A stretch of 64,000 bases of DNA, taken from Abditibacterium sp036399575 (lineage in GTDB: Bacteria > Armatimonadota > Abditibacteriia > Abditibacteriales > Abditibacteriaceae). Positions 42,295 to 50,986 of the stretch are shown piece by piece; position 1 is the first letter of the stretch, and each line of letters starts with the position of its first letter. The notes under the pieces are model-generated. The model did no database searches and was not told where the DNA came from. It saw nothing but the letters and a program-made list of their open reading frames with translations. The stretch is taken from the NCBI GenBank assembly GCA_036399575.1, contig DASWMV010000191.1, forward strand, positions 1 through 64,000, given 5' to 3'. The position numbers were made by a program, and so were the translations under genes.

Positions 42295-44295
42295 ATGCAA
42301 AATTTCTCGATTCGAACGGTTACCACATCCGCGCTGATACTCAGCGCTTTTTCCATCACGGACGCGATGGCTGATGCCCTTCTGCATCCACTTTTTTCCT
42401 CCAACGCGGTTTTGCAGCGTGATCGCAAAGTTCCGGTTTGGGGCGATGCGCCAGCCAATACCAAGGTCGAAGTCCTCCTCGACGACCAGAAAACAACCGC
42501 TATCGCAGATGCTAACGGGCGTTGGAGCGCCAAAATCGGCCCGCGCAAAGCAGGTTTGGGGCATACGCTGGTTGTTTCAACGCCGACGCAAAAGGAGACG
42601 CGACAGAACATCGCATTTGGCGATGTCTGGATTTGCAGCGGCCAGTCGAACATGGAGTGGCGCTTATTCTGGGGTGCCCCTACTAAACCTGTTGATAATG
42701 CCGAAGCGGAAGCAAAAAATGCGAATTTTCCGGCAATCCGGCTTTTAACTGTGCCCCGCGTTTCGGCGCTGACACCACAGAAAACGGTTACTGTTGATTG
42801 GAAAGTTTGCACTCCCGAAACCGTAAAAGACATCTCGGCAGTGGGCTATTTCTTCGGGCGCGAAATTCATCAGAAGACTGGAGTTCCCATCGGTCTGATC
42901 GATGCGTCCTGGGGCGGCACGTCAGCCCAAGTCTGGACTTCGGCAGAAGTTCTTGAGAGTATGCCCGCGTTCAAAACTTCGATTGAAGCCGTGAAAAATA
43001 CGCGCGCCGATGTGCCTTATGCTGTCCAATATGAACAGTTCGTAAAAAATGCCGATGACCGGATGAAAACCACCGATGTTGGTCTCAAAAGCGGTTGGCA
43101 TCGTCCCGAATTCAACGATTCTGCATGGAAAAATATGGAGTTGCCCATCTACTGGGAAACAACGAGCGACGCAGAACTGAAAACCTTCGATGGGGTGATT
43201 TGGTTCAGGCGCCAAGTCAGCCTTGACGAAGCCGCCGTAAAAGCCGGGGATTTGACCATTAACCTCGGGCCGATTGACGATTATGACACGGTGTATTGGA
43301 ATGGCGAAAAGATCGGCGGAGGAGCGGGCTGGAACACGCCGCGCACTTATAAAATCCCTGCTTCCATGCTCAAGGTCGGACAAAACACCCTCGCGATTCG
43401 CGTGCTTGACAGCGCGGGCGGTGGAGGTTTCGGAGCCAAAGCCGATGCCATGCAGTTACTGCTTGCAGATGGAAAAATCCTACCGCTTTCGGGAGCCTGG
43501 AAGTATAAAATCGGCGGAGCAATTGATATTCTGCCGATTCCGCCTGTGGACATTAAAAACCACACCACCGCCCCGACGATTCTTTTCAACGGCATGATTT
43601 CGCCGCTTTTGCCCTATGGAATTAAAGGCGCGATCTGGTATCAAGGCGAAGCCAACGCGGGAGATCCGAAACAATACGAAACGCTGCTTCCCGCTCTGAT
43701 CGGCGATTGGCGCTCTCGTTTCGGTTCGGGCGATTTTCCGTTTTACATCGTCCAGTTGGCGGGATTTATGAAACGCGACGAGCAACCAAGCCAAAGTATG
43801 GGAGGTTGGCCCGCTTTTCGTGAGTCTCAAGAAAAAGTCTCGAAAAAAGTCAGAAATTCTGGCATTGCAGTCGCCACCGACATTGGCGATGAGGTGGATA
43901 TTCACCCGCGCAACAAGCAGGATGTCGGTAAACGTCTGGCAGCTCTGGCTCTAAAAAATGATTACGCCCAACAGGTGACTGCCACTGGGCCAACACTCAA
44001 ACGCACGCGCAGAGTTGGCAACACCCTGGTGGTAGAACTCTCCAACACCGGTGGCGAATTGCTAAAGAGGGGCGACCTCAACAAAGCTTTTATCATCGCA
44101 GGCGAAGACAAAAAATGGGCTTGGGCGCAGGTTATTTCCGTCGAGAACCAAGGAGATAGCGCCCGACTTGTTCTCACCGCACCTGAAGTCTCCGTCCCGA
44201 TTGCAGTTCGATTCGGGTGGGCGAACTTCCCCCTCGGCCATCTTTACAATAAAGCTGGAATACCCGCCGCGCCTTTTCGCTCGGATAAATGGTGA
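42295..44295 (+). CDS. Secreted sialate O-acetylesterase-like enzyme
   Basis: 666 residues with a signal peptide (MQNFSIRTVTTSALILSAFSITDAMA). SGNH-hydrolase-like catalytic Ser is S118 in the motif CSGQSNMEW; GIKGAIWYQGEANAG is the second conserved block and the catalytic His is in EVDIHPRNKQDVG. Residues about 245-390 contain a galactose-binding-like beta domain inserted in the esterase fold (WHRPEFNDSAWKNM, LGPIDDYDTVYWNGEKIGG). The family removes O-acetyl groups from sialic acids or plant polysaccharides. Base composition is less GC-rich than the surroundings, suggesting acquisition as a carbohydrate-use gene. Regulation by a LacI-type repressor is suggested by the operators upstream. Confidence 0.92.
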   Translation: MQNFSIRTVTTSALILSAFSITDAMADALLHPLFSSNAVLQRDRKVPVWGDAPANTKVEVLLDDQKTTAIADANGRWSAKIGPRKAGLGHTLVVSTPTQKETRQNIAFGDVWICSGQSNMEWRLFWGAPTKPVDNAEAEAKNANFPAIRLLTVPRVSALTPQKTVTVDWKVCTPETVKDISAVGYFFGREIHQKTGVPIGLIDASWGGTSAQVWTSAEVLESMPAFKTSIEAVKNTRADVPYAVQYEQFVKNADDRMKTTDVGLKSGWHRPEFNDSAWKNMELPIYWETTSDAELKTFDGVIWFRRQVSLDEAAVKAGDLTINLGPIDDYDTVYWNGEKIGGGAGWNTPRTYKIPASMLKVGQNTLAIRVLDSAGGGGFGAKADAMQLLLADGKILPLSGAWKYKIGGAIDILPIPPVDIKNHTTAPTILFNGMISPLLPYGIKGAIWYQGEANAGDPKQYETLLPALIGDWRSRFGSGDFPFYIVQLAGFMKRDEQPSQSMGGWPAFRESQEKVSKKVRNSGIAVATDIGDEVDIHPRNKQDVGKRLAALALKNDYAQQVTATGPTLKRTRRVGNTLVVELSNTGGELLKRGDLNKAFIIAGEDKKWAWAQVISVENQGDSARLVLTAPEVSVPIAVRFGWANFPLGHLYNKAGIPAAPFRSDKW

Positions 44296-44342
44296 ATCAA
44301 TTCTTAAAGCTGCTCAGTAGCTTCTGAGAGATGTCACAAAAC

Positions 44343-44380
44343 AAAAATCCCCAAGTTGCTAATCAACTTTGGGGATTTTT
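44343..44380 (+). terminator. Terminator after the esterase gene
   Basis: Stem aaaaatccccaagttg / caactttggggattttt with a 5-base loop and T5 run. Perfect except one bulged T. Confidence 0.88.
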
Positions 44381-44392
44381 GCTTTGTTCTGG

Positions 44393-44818
44393 CGCCGAGT
44401 TCGTAATGTTGCAATTTCGAGAGAAGCTCACGCTCATCGGAAAACTACGGGCGTAGAACCAACACTTTGCCCCTGGCACCAATAGAAAAAGTCGGGATTG
44501 AGCGTGCCAAACAAAATCGCCGTCGAAAGTCAGAGTTGCTTTAAAGGCGTAGTTAGCACCTTCAAGGTGGCGCGTTGCGAAAGCAGCGGCCTCGTTCCGT
44601 GCGCCTTGCATCGTCGAGGTGCCTCCGGTGAAGGGGGTTTGGTTGCTGCGGCCCTGAACGGCAGGGTTGCCCCAGAAGAAGCGTAAGCCTGCCTGAGCGC
44701 CGCTCAGACCAAGAGCCTCGATGAAATTCGGCGTTTGCGCGGGAAATTGAATTTGGCTATCCATCAGTGCGGGCAAACCGCCAGTGCCACAACTGGTCGC
44801 CATAGATTGGCGGCCCAA
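44393..44818 (-). pseudogene. Degraded DUF1559-type pseudopilin fragment
   Basis: The minus strand has an open frame reading QIQFPAQTPNFIEALG, FFWGNPAVQGRSNQTPFTGGTST, RNEAAAFATRHLEGANYAF. This matches my expectation for the C-terminal part of DUF1559 type II-secretion/pilin-like proteins, where H-x9-DG should follow. Here the DG motif is displaced and the last 50 residues look out of frame. No start, signal or prepilin N-terminus is present. Codon pattern and position in an otherwise empty 600-base gap support a decayed fragment rather than a working gene. It could also be a chance open frame. Confidence 0.4.
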
Positions 44819-44893
44819 AGAGAGTGTTTGTGGGTGGGCAATCTATGAACTTCTGCAAACGCTGTGGTTGTGGCTACGCTTAACTTAAAGCCA

Positions 44894-46204
44894 ATGTCAG
44901 AACTCATCATTATCGGCGGCGGTTTGGCGGGCTGCGAAGCCGCTTATCAAGCCGCGCAGGGCGGTGCGCGCGTCAAATTATTTGAGATGCGGCCCAAAGT
45001 CTCGACCAAAATCCATCAAACCAACGATTTGGCCGAACTCGTTTGCTCCAATTCGCTCAAATCGAACACGCTCGATAAAGCGTCGGGCCTTTTAAAATGG
45101 GAAATGCGGCGTCTCGATTCGCTGATTATCAGCGCCGCCGATGCATCGTCGGTCGCGGCGGGAAGTGCGCTTGCGGTTGACCGCCGCAAATTTGCGGCGA
45201 ATATCACGGCGCGACTCGAAAACCACCCCAACATCGAAATTTGCCGCGATGAAATCACCGAAATCCCGAATACGCCCGCGATTGTCGCCTCAGGGCCGCT
45301 GACCTCCGAATCTCTGGCGGCGAGCATTCAAAATACGCTCGGCGGCGGTTTTCTCAACTTTTTCGATGCCGTCGCGCCTATCGTCGATGCCGATTCGCTT
45401 GACTACGACACGCTGTTTCATGCCTCGCGCTACGACAAAGGCGACGCAGCCTATTGGAATTCGGCTTTAAGCGAAGAAAAATACGACGAATTCCGTGATG
45501 CCTTACTCGCAGCGGAGAAATCGGAATCGCACAACGACGAAGATGTGCCCTATTTCGAGAGCTGTATGCCGATCGAAGAGTTGGCAAATCGCGGCAGATT
45601 GACTATGCGATTTGGGCCGCTGCGCGGTGCGGGACTCACCGATCCGAAAACAGGACGCTGGCCATTTGCCGCCGTCCAACTGCGCGCTGAAAATACCGAA
45701 GCCACGATGTATAACCTCGTCGGTTTTCAAACAAGACTGAAATGGGGCGAACAAACGCGGGTTTTGCGACTTTTGCCGGGCCTCCAAAACGTCGAAATCG
45801 TGCGTTTTGGCGTGATTCACAAAAACATTTTTCTTAATTCGCCGAGCGTTTTGAAGCCGACATTCCAATCGCAAACTCGGGAAGATTTGTTTTTCGCGGG
45901 ACAATTGACAGGCGTCGAAGGCTACGTTGAGAGCGCGGCAGCGGGTCTGATGGCAGGCCAGAACGCCGCGCGAGTTTTGAAGGGTGAAACGCCACAAATT
46001 TTCCCGCGAGACACCATTTTGGGCAGCCTCGCGCACTATATTACTTCGGCGGACGCCAAACATTTCCAGCCGATGAACTCCAATTGGGCGCTCCTTCCGC
46101 CGCTTGAAGCCCCAGAAGGCCGCAAAAAGTGGAAGAAAGACGAGAAAGCGCCGCTTTACGTCGAGCGCGGACAAAAGGCGCTGGAAAACTTCCTGCGTTT
46201 GTAG
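44894..46204 (+). CDS. trmFO: Methylenetetrahydrofolate--tRNA-(uracil-5-)-methyltransferase TrmFO
   Basis: FAD/folate-dependent enzyme making m5U54 in tRNA. 436 residues. FAD motif IIIGGGLAGCEAAYQAA, then LFEMRP, ELVCSNSLKSN, ADASSVAAGSALAVDR and the C-terminal FAGQLTGVEGYVESAAAGLMAGQNAAR. Chosen start MSELIIIGGG at 44894. TrmFO, not TrmA, points away from Proteobacteria. The xerC gene follows, as in Firmicutes and several other phyla. Downstream of the stop a single palindrome repeat (46211) separates it from xerC. Confidence 0.96.
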   Translation: MSELIIIGGGLAGCEAAYQAAQGGARVKLFEMRPKVSTKIHQTNDLAELVCSNSLKSNTLDKASGLLKWEMRRLDSLIISAADASSVAAGSALAVDRRKFAANITARLENHPNIEICRDEITEIPNTPAIVASGPLTSESLAASIQNTLGGGFLNFFDAVAPIVDADSLDYDTLFHASRYDKGDAAYWNSALSEEKYDEFRDALLAAEKSESHNDEDVPYFESCMPIEELANRGRLTMRFGPLRGAGLTDPKTGRWPFAAVQLRAENTEATMYNLVGFQTRLKWGEQTRVLRLLPGLQNVEIVRFGVIHKNIFLNSPSVLKPTFQSQTREDLFFAGQLTGVEGYVESAAAGLMAGQNAARVLKGETPQIFPRDTILGSLAHYITSADAKHFQPMNSNWALLPPLEAPEGRKKWKKDEKAPLYVERGQKALENFLRL

Positions 46205-46208
46205 CAAA

Positions 46209-46234
46209 AAGGACATGGCAGGCCATGTCCCTAC
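46209..46234. repeat. Single copy of the 20-bp palindrome family
   Basis: ggacatggcaggccatgtcc at 46211-46230, flanked by AA on the left and CTAC on the right, identical to the inner-to-outer flanks of the paired copies. It sits 6 bases after the trmFO stop codon, between trmFO and xerC. The expected inverted partner is not present here, so it is a solo unit. Confidence 0.93.
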
Positions 46235-46272
46235 ACACGCAGGAAATTATTGCGATTTGAAAATGGGATGCG

Positions 46273-47223
46273 ATGCGTTATATCCCACAAAACATGAAAG
46301 ACTCCGACGATTTCATCGCCCATTTGCGCGACGTTCGCGGCGCTTCGCCTCATACGGTGCGCTCTTATGCGTCCGATTTAGAGCAGTTTTTTGCGTGGAT
46401 TGGCGAGGAAAAACTGCTCAAACGTGGTCAAGGGCCGGAAAAAATTACCTATTTGATGGTGCGGCGTTATCTGGCGCATCTGGCAAGCGAGGATTTTTCG
46501 CGGCGCACTGTGGTTCGCAAACTTTCGACGCTCAAGGCGTTTTGGAAGTGGTTGGAACGCGAAAATCGAGTGCAAACCAATCCGGCGGCGGCGGTCATTT
46601 CGCCCAAAGTCGCGCCGTCTTTGCCCGAAATTCTCGACCGAGAAACGGTTGAGCGTTTGCTCGATGCTCCCGACGCGCGCAAACCGCTCGGACGGCGCGA
46701 CCGCGCGCTTTTGGAATGGCTTTATTCGAGCGGCGCGCGCGTCGCAGAAACAGCGGCGCTCGATCTCGAAAGCATCAACTGGAAAAAGGCCGAGGCGCGC
46801 ATCGAAACCGGCAAAGGCGGCGGCGCGCGGCTTGTTTTATTGGGCGAACCGGCTTTAAATGCGCTGCGAAGTTACGTTGAAGATTGGCGACCACTTTTGC
46901 TGCAACGTGCCATAAAAGAAGGCCCAAAACCCACGCAAGCCGTGTGGATTAACGGGCGCGGCACTCGTTTATCGGCGCATGCGATCACGATGCTGGTTTC
47001 GCGCTATGCCCAGAAAATTGAACTCCGCCAAAACGTGACGCCGCATACTTTGCGGCACTCTTTTGCGACTCATTTGCTCGAAGGCGGCGCCGATTTGCGC
47101 GTCGTGCAAGAACTTTTAGGACACAAATCTCTCTCCGCGACGCAGATTTATACGCGCGTTTCGACTTCACATCTGCAAAAAATCTACGCCGCGACCCATC
47201 CGCGCGATCTGGATGAGATTTGA
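46273..47223 (+). CDS. xerC: Tyrosine recombinase XerC/XerD
   Basis: 316 residues. N-terminal core-binding (SAM-like) domain (FIAHLRDVRGASPHTVRSYASDLEQFFAWIG) and catalytic domain with R156 (SSGARVAET), Lys in ETGKGGGAR, the H-x-x-R motif in TPHTLRHSFATHLLEGGADLRVVQELLGHKSLS and the nucleophile Tyr in TQIYTRV. All catalytic residues are present. It resolves chromosome dimers at dif; position after trmFO supports a chromosomal Xer recombinase rather than a mobile-element integrase. XerC versus XerD cannot be decided; the symbol follows context. Confidence 0.92.
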   Translation: MRYIPQNMKDSDDFIAHLRDVRGASPHTVRSYASDLEQFFAWIGEEKLLKRGQGPEKITYLMVRRYLAHLASEDFSRRTVVRKLSTLKAFWKWLERENRVQTNPAAAVISPKVAPSLPEILDRETVERLLDAPDARKPLGRRDRALLEWLYSSGARVAETAALDLESINWKKAEARIETGKGGGARLVLLGEPALNALRSYVEDWRPLLLQRAIKEGPKPTQAVWINGRGTRLSAHAITMLVSRYAQKIELRQNVTPHTLRHSFATHLLEGGADLRVVQELLGHKSLSATQIYTRVSTSHLQKIYAATHPRDLDEI

Positions 47224-47276
47224 AGGTTTGAACCGAGGCTATGGTATAAAAAAGAGCGGCTCGAAACGAGAAAATT

Positions 47277-47516
47277 ATGGGAATGGCGATTGGATTTTTG
47301 TTGTTTTTGTTGGGCGCGGTCACGTTCGTCGGCTGGCTGCCCGAAACCTTTTATTTCCTCAAGGGAATGGTGTCGTTTTCGCTGCTTTTCTGGGGTTCTT
47401 TGGCGCTGTTGATGGGAATTTCCGAGCGCCGCGCCAAGCGGCAATTTGAAAAAGCGTTAGGCGATGAAACACCGCAAACCACGCAAGCTCAAACTGAAAG
47501 CGAAAACTCAAATTAA
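47277..47516 (+). CDS. Small two-helix membrane protein
   Basis: 79 residues. Two hydrophobic helices (about 4-24 and 30-47) separated by a short loop, and a charged C-terminal tail (ERRAKRQFEKALGDETPQTTQAQTESENSN). Basic residues right after the second helix place both termini in the cytoplasm. It overlaps the convergent glutamine cyclotransferase stop by 4 bases. No family recognised; it is conserved-looking in codon pattern but its role is unknown. Confidence 0.65.
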   Translation: MGMAIGFLLFLLGAVTFVGWLPETFYFLKGMVSFSLLFWGSLALLMGISERRAKRQFEKALGDETPQTTQAQTESENSN

Positions 47517-48358
47517 GGTTTGCGCGGCACGTCTTCAACGCGAATCCAAAACAATTTCGGCCACTTTTTGCCCGTCACGAAAACGCGCTCGCTTTGCGGA
47601 TCGTAGGCGATGCCGTTAAGAACATCTTCGCGCCCGCTGCGCTGTGACGGCTTCAAAATGCCGCTCAAATCAAGCTGGGCAACAACTTTTCCGTCTTTAG
47701 GGTCGATAACAACGATTTCGTCGGTTTGCCAGACGTTGGCCCACACATAACCGCGAATCCATTCGAGTTCGTTGAGGTTTTGCAGCGGCAAACCGCCGCG
47801 TGTGACGCGAATTTCGCCGAGACTGGCGAAATTTTGTGGGCTGCGCCAAGTCAAAACATCCGTGCCGTCGCTTTGGAGCAATTTTGTTCCGTCGGTTGTG
47901 AGTCCCCAGCCCTCGTTCTGATAGGAAAAGCGCGCAATGGGTTTGAAATTTTGGTCGAGAACAAAACCGATTTTGCTTTGCCAAGTCAGGCTATAAAATC
48001 GGCCATTCAAAAACGCCAAGCCTTCACCAAAAACTTGCGGCGGCAAATTGAATCGCTGCAAAACCTGCCCCGACGCCGGATCGACGCGGCGCACGCTCGA
48101 TTTGCCTTCCAGCCCCGTCGATTCGTATAAAAACCCGTCGCGCCACAACAAACCTTGCGTAAAAGCCTGCGGGTCGTGCGGAAACTCTCCGGCCACGCTC
48201 CAACTCAATTGACGCGTTTCGTTTTGCGTCTGAGAAATGGAAACCGGCGCGGCGACGGGCTGAGACGAGGGATTTTGTTGCGGCGCGCAGCCGGAAAGCG
48301 CCACAAGAGCGGCAAGAAAAAAGCGATTCACGGCAGGGAGTTTAGATTTAAACGTCAC
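47513..48358 (-). CDS. Lipoprotein glutaminyl-peptide cyclotransferase
   Basis: 281 residues. Lipobox LVALSGC follows a hydrophobic segment, so it is a lipoprotein. The mature enzyme is the five-bladed propeller plant/bacterial-type glutamine cyclotransferase (glutaminyl cyclase): FPHDPQAFTQGLLWRDGFLYESTGLEG, EGLAFLNGRFYSLTWQSKIGFVLD, SYQNEGWGLTTDGTKLLQSDGT and LNELEWIRGYVWANVWQTDEIVVIDPKDGKV are all characteristic. It converts N-terminal Gln to pyroglutamate. GTG 48358 is the likely start; another GTG at 48331 would give a shorter lipoprotein signal. Confidence 0.93.
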   Translation of the reverse strand: MTFKSKLPAVNRFFLAALVALSGCAPQQNPSSQPVAAPVSISQTQNETRQLSWSVAGEFPHDPQAFTQGLLWRDGFLYESTGLEGKSSVRRVDPASGQVLQRFNLPPQVFGEGLAFLNGRFYSLTWQSKIGFVLDQNFKPIARFSYQNEGWGLTTDGTKLLQSDGTDVLTWRSPQNFASLGEIRVTRGGLPLQNLNELEWIRGYVWANVWQTDEIVVIDPKDGKVVAQLDLSGILKPSQRSGREDVLNGIAYDPQSERVFVTGKKWPKLFWIRVEDVPRKP

Positions 48359-48371
48359 ATTATCTCAATTT

Positions 48372-50480
48372 CTAAAACGAACGCGAAATCGCCACGCGAA
48401 ACGAGCGTTTCTCAGCGGGATGGGTGTGGATGTCTTCCACGCCATCAGCGCTTTCTCCCGGCAAACGCGATGCGTAAAAATAGTCGATGTCGCTCACTTT
48501 AGAATTGAGCAGATTGAACGATTCCACGCTCACCTTAAGGCCATTTTTCAATTTGTAACCGATGCGGCCATTGAGTAGCGTCGAGCTTTTGGAACGCACG
48601 GAATTATCTTCAACCAAGGGGCGTGGCCCGAAGTAACGGAGTCGCAGCGCGCCGCCCCATCCTTGCGGCGGCTCATAGCTCGCGCCAATGGCAATTACGC
48701 CTTCGACTGCGCCGGGGATTCGATTGCCTTCGGGTGCATTGTCACGAAAACGGGCGCGCGCGAAAGCGAAATCAGCGTCCAGAATTAGGCCGGGGCGAAT
48801 CGTCCAGTAGTTTGTGAACTCAATTCCGGCGCGTTTTGAAGGCCGACTCGCTTCGGTTGTGCCCGCGTCGCCGATAAACAAAAGTTCGGATTGAAAATTG
48901 AGTCCCCACAGCGCTAGCGTTGATTGCAAATTGCCCTTAACGCGCCGAGCGCCGACTTCTGCGAAATTAGAGCGCACGAGAGGCGTCACGCGCTGCGCCT
49001 GAACGTTTGGGTCATTCGGATCGACGGTAATTGTTGTGCCGCGCGCGTCGTTGGAGTGAAAACCGCGCCCTGCTGCCGCATAAAGTTCCAATTCGGGCCG
49101 CGCGCGATACGCAGCCTCAAATTTGGGACTCAAAATCGAATCGGAGACGCGTCCCGAATTGGCGGCGATGCTCGAAGCGACATCGAAACGGTAGCGGTCG
49201 TAGCGCAAACCAGCGACGGTGCGAAAACGGTCGCTCCAACTGATGCGGTTTTCGAAATAGGGCGACAAACTGGTTTGTTCGACCGAATCGGCGCGCACCG
49301 TCGCAAGCCGCGTGCGATTTTGGTTGCGATAGAGTCCAACACCCGAAATATCATCGCGCCGCGCCTGAAAACCGAGTGAATTGATCATCGGACGCGTCCC
49401 CAACTCGCTTTTGAAATCGCGGCGAGTTTGAATTCCATAAATGCGGCGCCGGTCGGCTTGCTCGAATTGGTCGCCTCTAATCGGATCGTCGAGAAAGTAG
49501 GTGAAATTTGACCACAGATTGAGTCGGTAATCAATCGCGTAAGCGCCGAGGGAAAAATCGTCGCGGCGCAGTTGGCCCGACAGCGAATAACGGCTCGATT
49601 TTCCGCCATTAGTGGGGTCGATGTTGCCAAAACGACCGATAAGCCCCGCATCAACGGCGCGCCGGGGCACTTGATCGGTCGAGTTCCATTCGCCGTCATA
49701 CGCCATGCCCGTCAGCGTAAAACCACGCTCGGTGGTTCCGCTCGAATAGCGCAAAAGGCCGTTGAGTTTTTTGAAATCTTCGGGCAAATCCCAGGGGCCA
49801 TCGTAATTGAGAGCCTCAAACCCGTAAATCAATTTCTCGCCCGCTTGCCCTGTGATGAGTGCGCGGCGGCGCCCGAAATTGCCAATATCAAGGCTTTGAG
49901 TCGCGGCGACGCCAGTTTCAAGTCCCAAACGGCGCGCGTAGGAAATATCGACCGAACCCGCCGACGAAAAATCGCCCTGGTCGGCTTCGTAGGCGCCCTT
50001 GCGATAGCGCAGGCCGGAAACCAGTTCGGGAATCAGCAAATTGAGGTCGATGTAGCCCTGCCCGTGCCCGTGGGTTGGCATGTTGAGCGGCATTCCGTCG
50101 AGTGAAATTGCCAAGTCTGTTCCGTGATCGAGATTGAAACCGCGCAAAAAATACTGGTTGGCTTTGCCCGACCCCGAATGCTGGGTGATGATGACGCCAG
50201 GAACTGTTTCGATGAGTTCACCGGGACGCAAAATCGGGCGCCGTTCGAGCTGTTTTGGCCCTACGATGCCTTCGGAGGCTGCACCAGCACGCCCGATTTG
50301 CGAATCGGAGCGTTCTTCGACAATGGAAATCACCGTTTCGATTTCTTCGTTTGCATCGGGCGCCGGATTTTCGACTTGCGGCGCGTTCTCGGGCGTTGGC
50401 GCAACGTTTTCAGGAACATTTTGGGCGTTTGCAGCCACAACTGGCAGCGTAAACGCGCCAAAAACAAGAAGTTTTTTCAT
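48372..50480 (-). CDS. TonB-dependent outer-membrane receptor, probably for nickel
   Basis: About 702 residues. Signal peptide MKKLLVFGAFTLPVVAANA, then an Asn/Pro/Glu-rich segment, a plug domain (RRPILRPGELIETVPGVIITQHSG, GKANQYFLRGFNLDHGTDLAISLDGMPLNMPTHGHGQGYIDLNLLIPE) and a 22-strand barrel with a terminal aromatic (SRSF). The His-rich plug loop (DHG, PTHGHG) suits a metal or metallophore ligand. It starts 5 bases after the nikR stop, so the pair forms an operon controlled by the operator at 50931-50958. Nickel specificity is inferred from NikR. The energising TonB-ExbBD genes are not in the window. Confidence 0.9.
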   Translation of the reverse strand: MKKLLVFGAFTLPVVAANAQNVPENVAPTPENAPQVENPAPDANEEIETVISIVEERSDSQIGRAGAASEGIVGPKQLERRPILRPGELIETVPGVIITQHSGSGKANQYFLRGFNLDHGTDLAISLDGMPLNMPTHGHGQGYIDLNLLIPELVSGLRYRKGAYEADQGDFSSAGSVDISYARRLGLETGVAATQSLDIGNFGRRRALITGQAGEKLIYGFEALNYDGPWDLPEDFKKLNGLLRYSSGTTERGFTLTGMAYDGEWNSTDQVPRRAVDAGLIGRFGNIDPTNGGKSSRYSLSGQLRRDDFSLGAYAIDYRLNLWSNFTYFLDDPIRGDQFEQADRRRIYGIQTRRDFKSELGTRPMINSLGFQARRDDISGVGLYRNQNRTRLATVRADSVEQTSLSPYFENRISWSDRFRTVAGLRYDRYRFDVASSIAANSGRVSDSILSPKFEAAYRARPELELYAAAGRGFHSNDARGTTITVDPNDPNVQAQRVTPLVRSNFAEVGARRVKGNLQSTLALWGLNFQSELLFIGDAGTTEASRPSKRAGIEFTNYWTIRPGLILDADFAFARARFRDNAPEGNRIPGAVEGVIAIGASYEPPQGWGGALRLRYFGPRPLVEDNSVRSKSSTLLNGRIGYKLKNGLKVSVESFNLLNSKVSDIDYFYASRLPGESADGVEDIHTHPAEKRSFRVAISRSF

Positions 50481-50485
50481 GGGTT

Positions 50486-50929
50486 TCAAGATTGGGTCGC
50501 TGTCACAGTCAAACGGCCATGTTTCACGCCTTTGGCGGCGATGAGATGTTCGGCAAGCGCACGAATCCGCGCACCATCGCCGCGCACGACGATAACTTCA
50601 AGGCAGTTATCGTGATCGAGATGAACGTGGAGAGTCGAAACAATGATCGCGGTGTGGTCGTGCTGCAAATCGGTCAAAATCGCCTGCAAACGAGGCTTGT
50701 GATGATCGAAAAGCAGCGTAATGGTGCCCGCGATTTCGCCCGCGATGGCGCTTTGATGCTCAATCAACTGTGCGCGCACCATGTCGGCAATCGCCAGAGA
50801 ACGATTGGAATAACCTTTTGAACGCGCCATGGCGTCGAGATCACGCGCTACATCAGCGGGAAGCGATACGCTAAAGCGCGTCACTCCGTCAGATTTTTCC
50901 TCGCTTTCGGTTGTGTGGGAGTGGCTCAT
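50486..50929 (-). CDS. nikR: Nickel-responsive transcriptional regulator NikR
   Basis: 147 residues: N-terminal ribbon-helix-helix domain (VTRFSVSLPADVARDLDAMARSKGYSNRSLAIADMVRAQL) and C-terminal ACT-like nickel-binding domain. Ligands are H90 (DLQHDH), H101 and H103 (LHVHLDHDN) and C109, exactly offset by 14 from the E. coli set H76, H87, H89, C95. Expected to repress at high nickel. The N-terminal His cluster (SHSHTTESEE) may be an extra metal site. ATG 50929 was chosen because the operator ends 2 bases upstream; the longer TTG-start version would extend over it. Confidence 0.95.
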   Translation of the reverse strand: MSHSHTTESEEKSDGVTRFSVSLPADVARDLDAMARSKGYSNRSLAIADMVRAQLIEHQSAIAGEIAGTITLLFDHHKPRLQAILTDLQHDHTAIIVSTLHVHLDHDNCLEVIVVRGDGARIRALAEHLIAAKGVKHGRLTVTATQS

Positions 50930-50930
50930 C

Positions 50931-50958
50931 GTGTTACGAATCGAAATAAAAGTAACAC
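50931..50958 (-). promoter_or_regulatory. NikR-type operator
   Basis: Perfect dyad GTGTTA-N16-TAACAC (half-sites 50931-50936 and 50953-50958). Half-site length and 16-base spacing equal those of the E. coli NikR operator GTATGA-N16-TCATAC. It lies immediately before the nikR start, so it probably controls nikR and the receptor gene together by nickel-dependent autorepression. Confidence 0.8.
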
Positions 50959-50986
50959 GAACTAGAAGATTAAGCAATTGGCAAAT

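Noticed and set aside
46273..47223. Tyrosine recombinase as an integrase of a mobile island
   Set aside because: Context after trmFO, full XerC/D length and no neighbouring phage or island genes or att-like duplications point to the housekeeping recombinase.
48372..50480. TTG at 50489 as the start of the TonB receptor
   Set aside because: The ATG at 50480 gives a standard signal peptide directly; the TTG would overlap the end of nikR without benefit.
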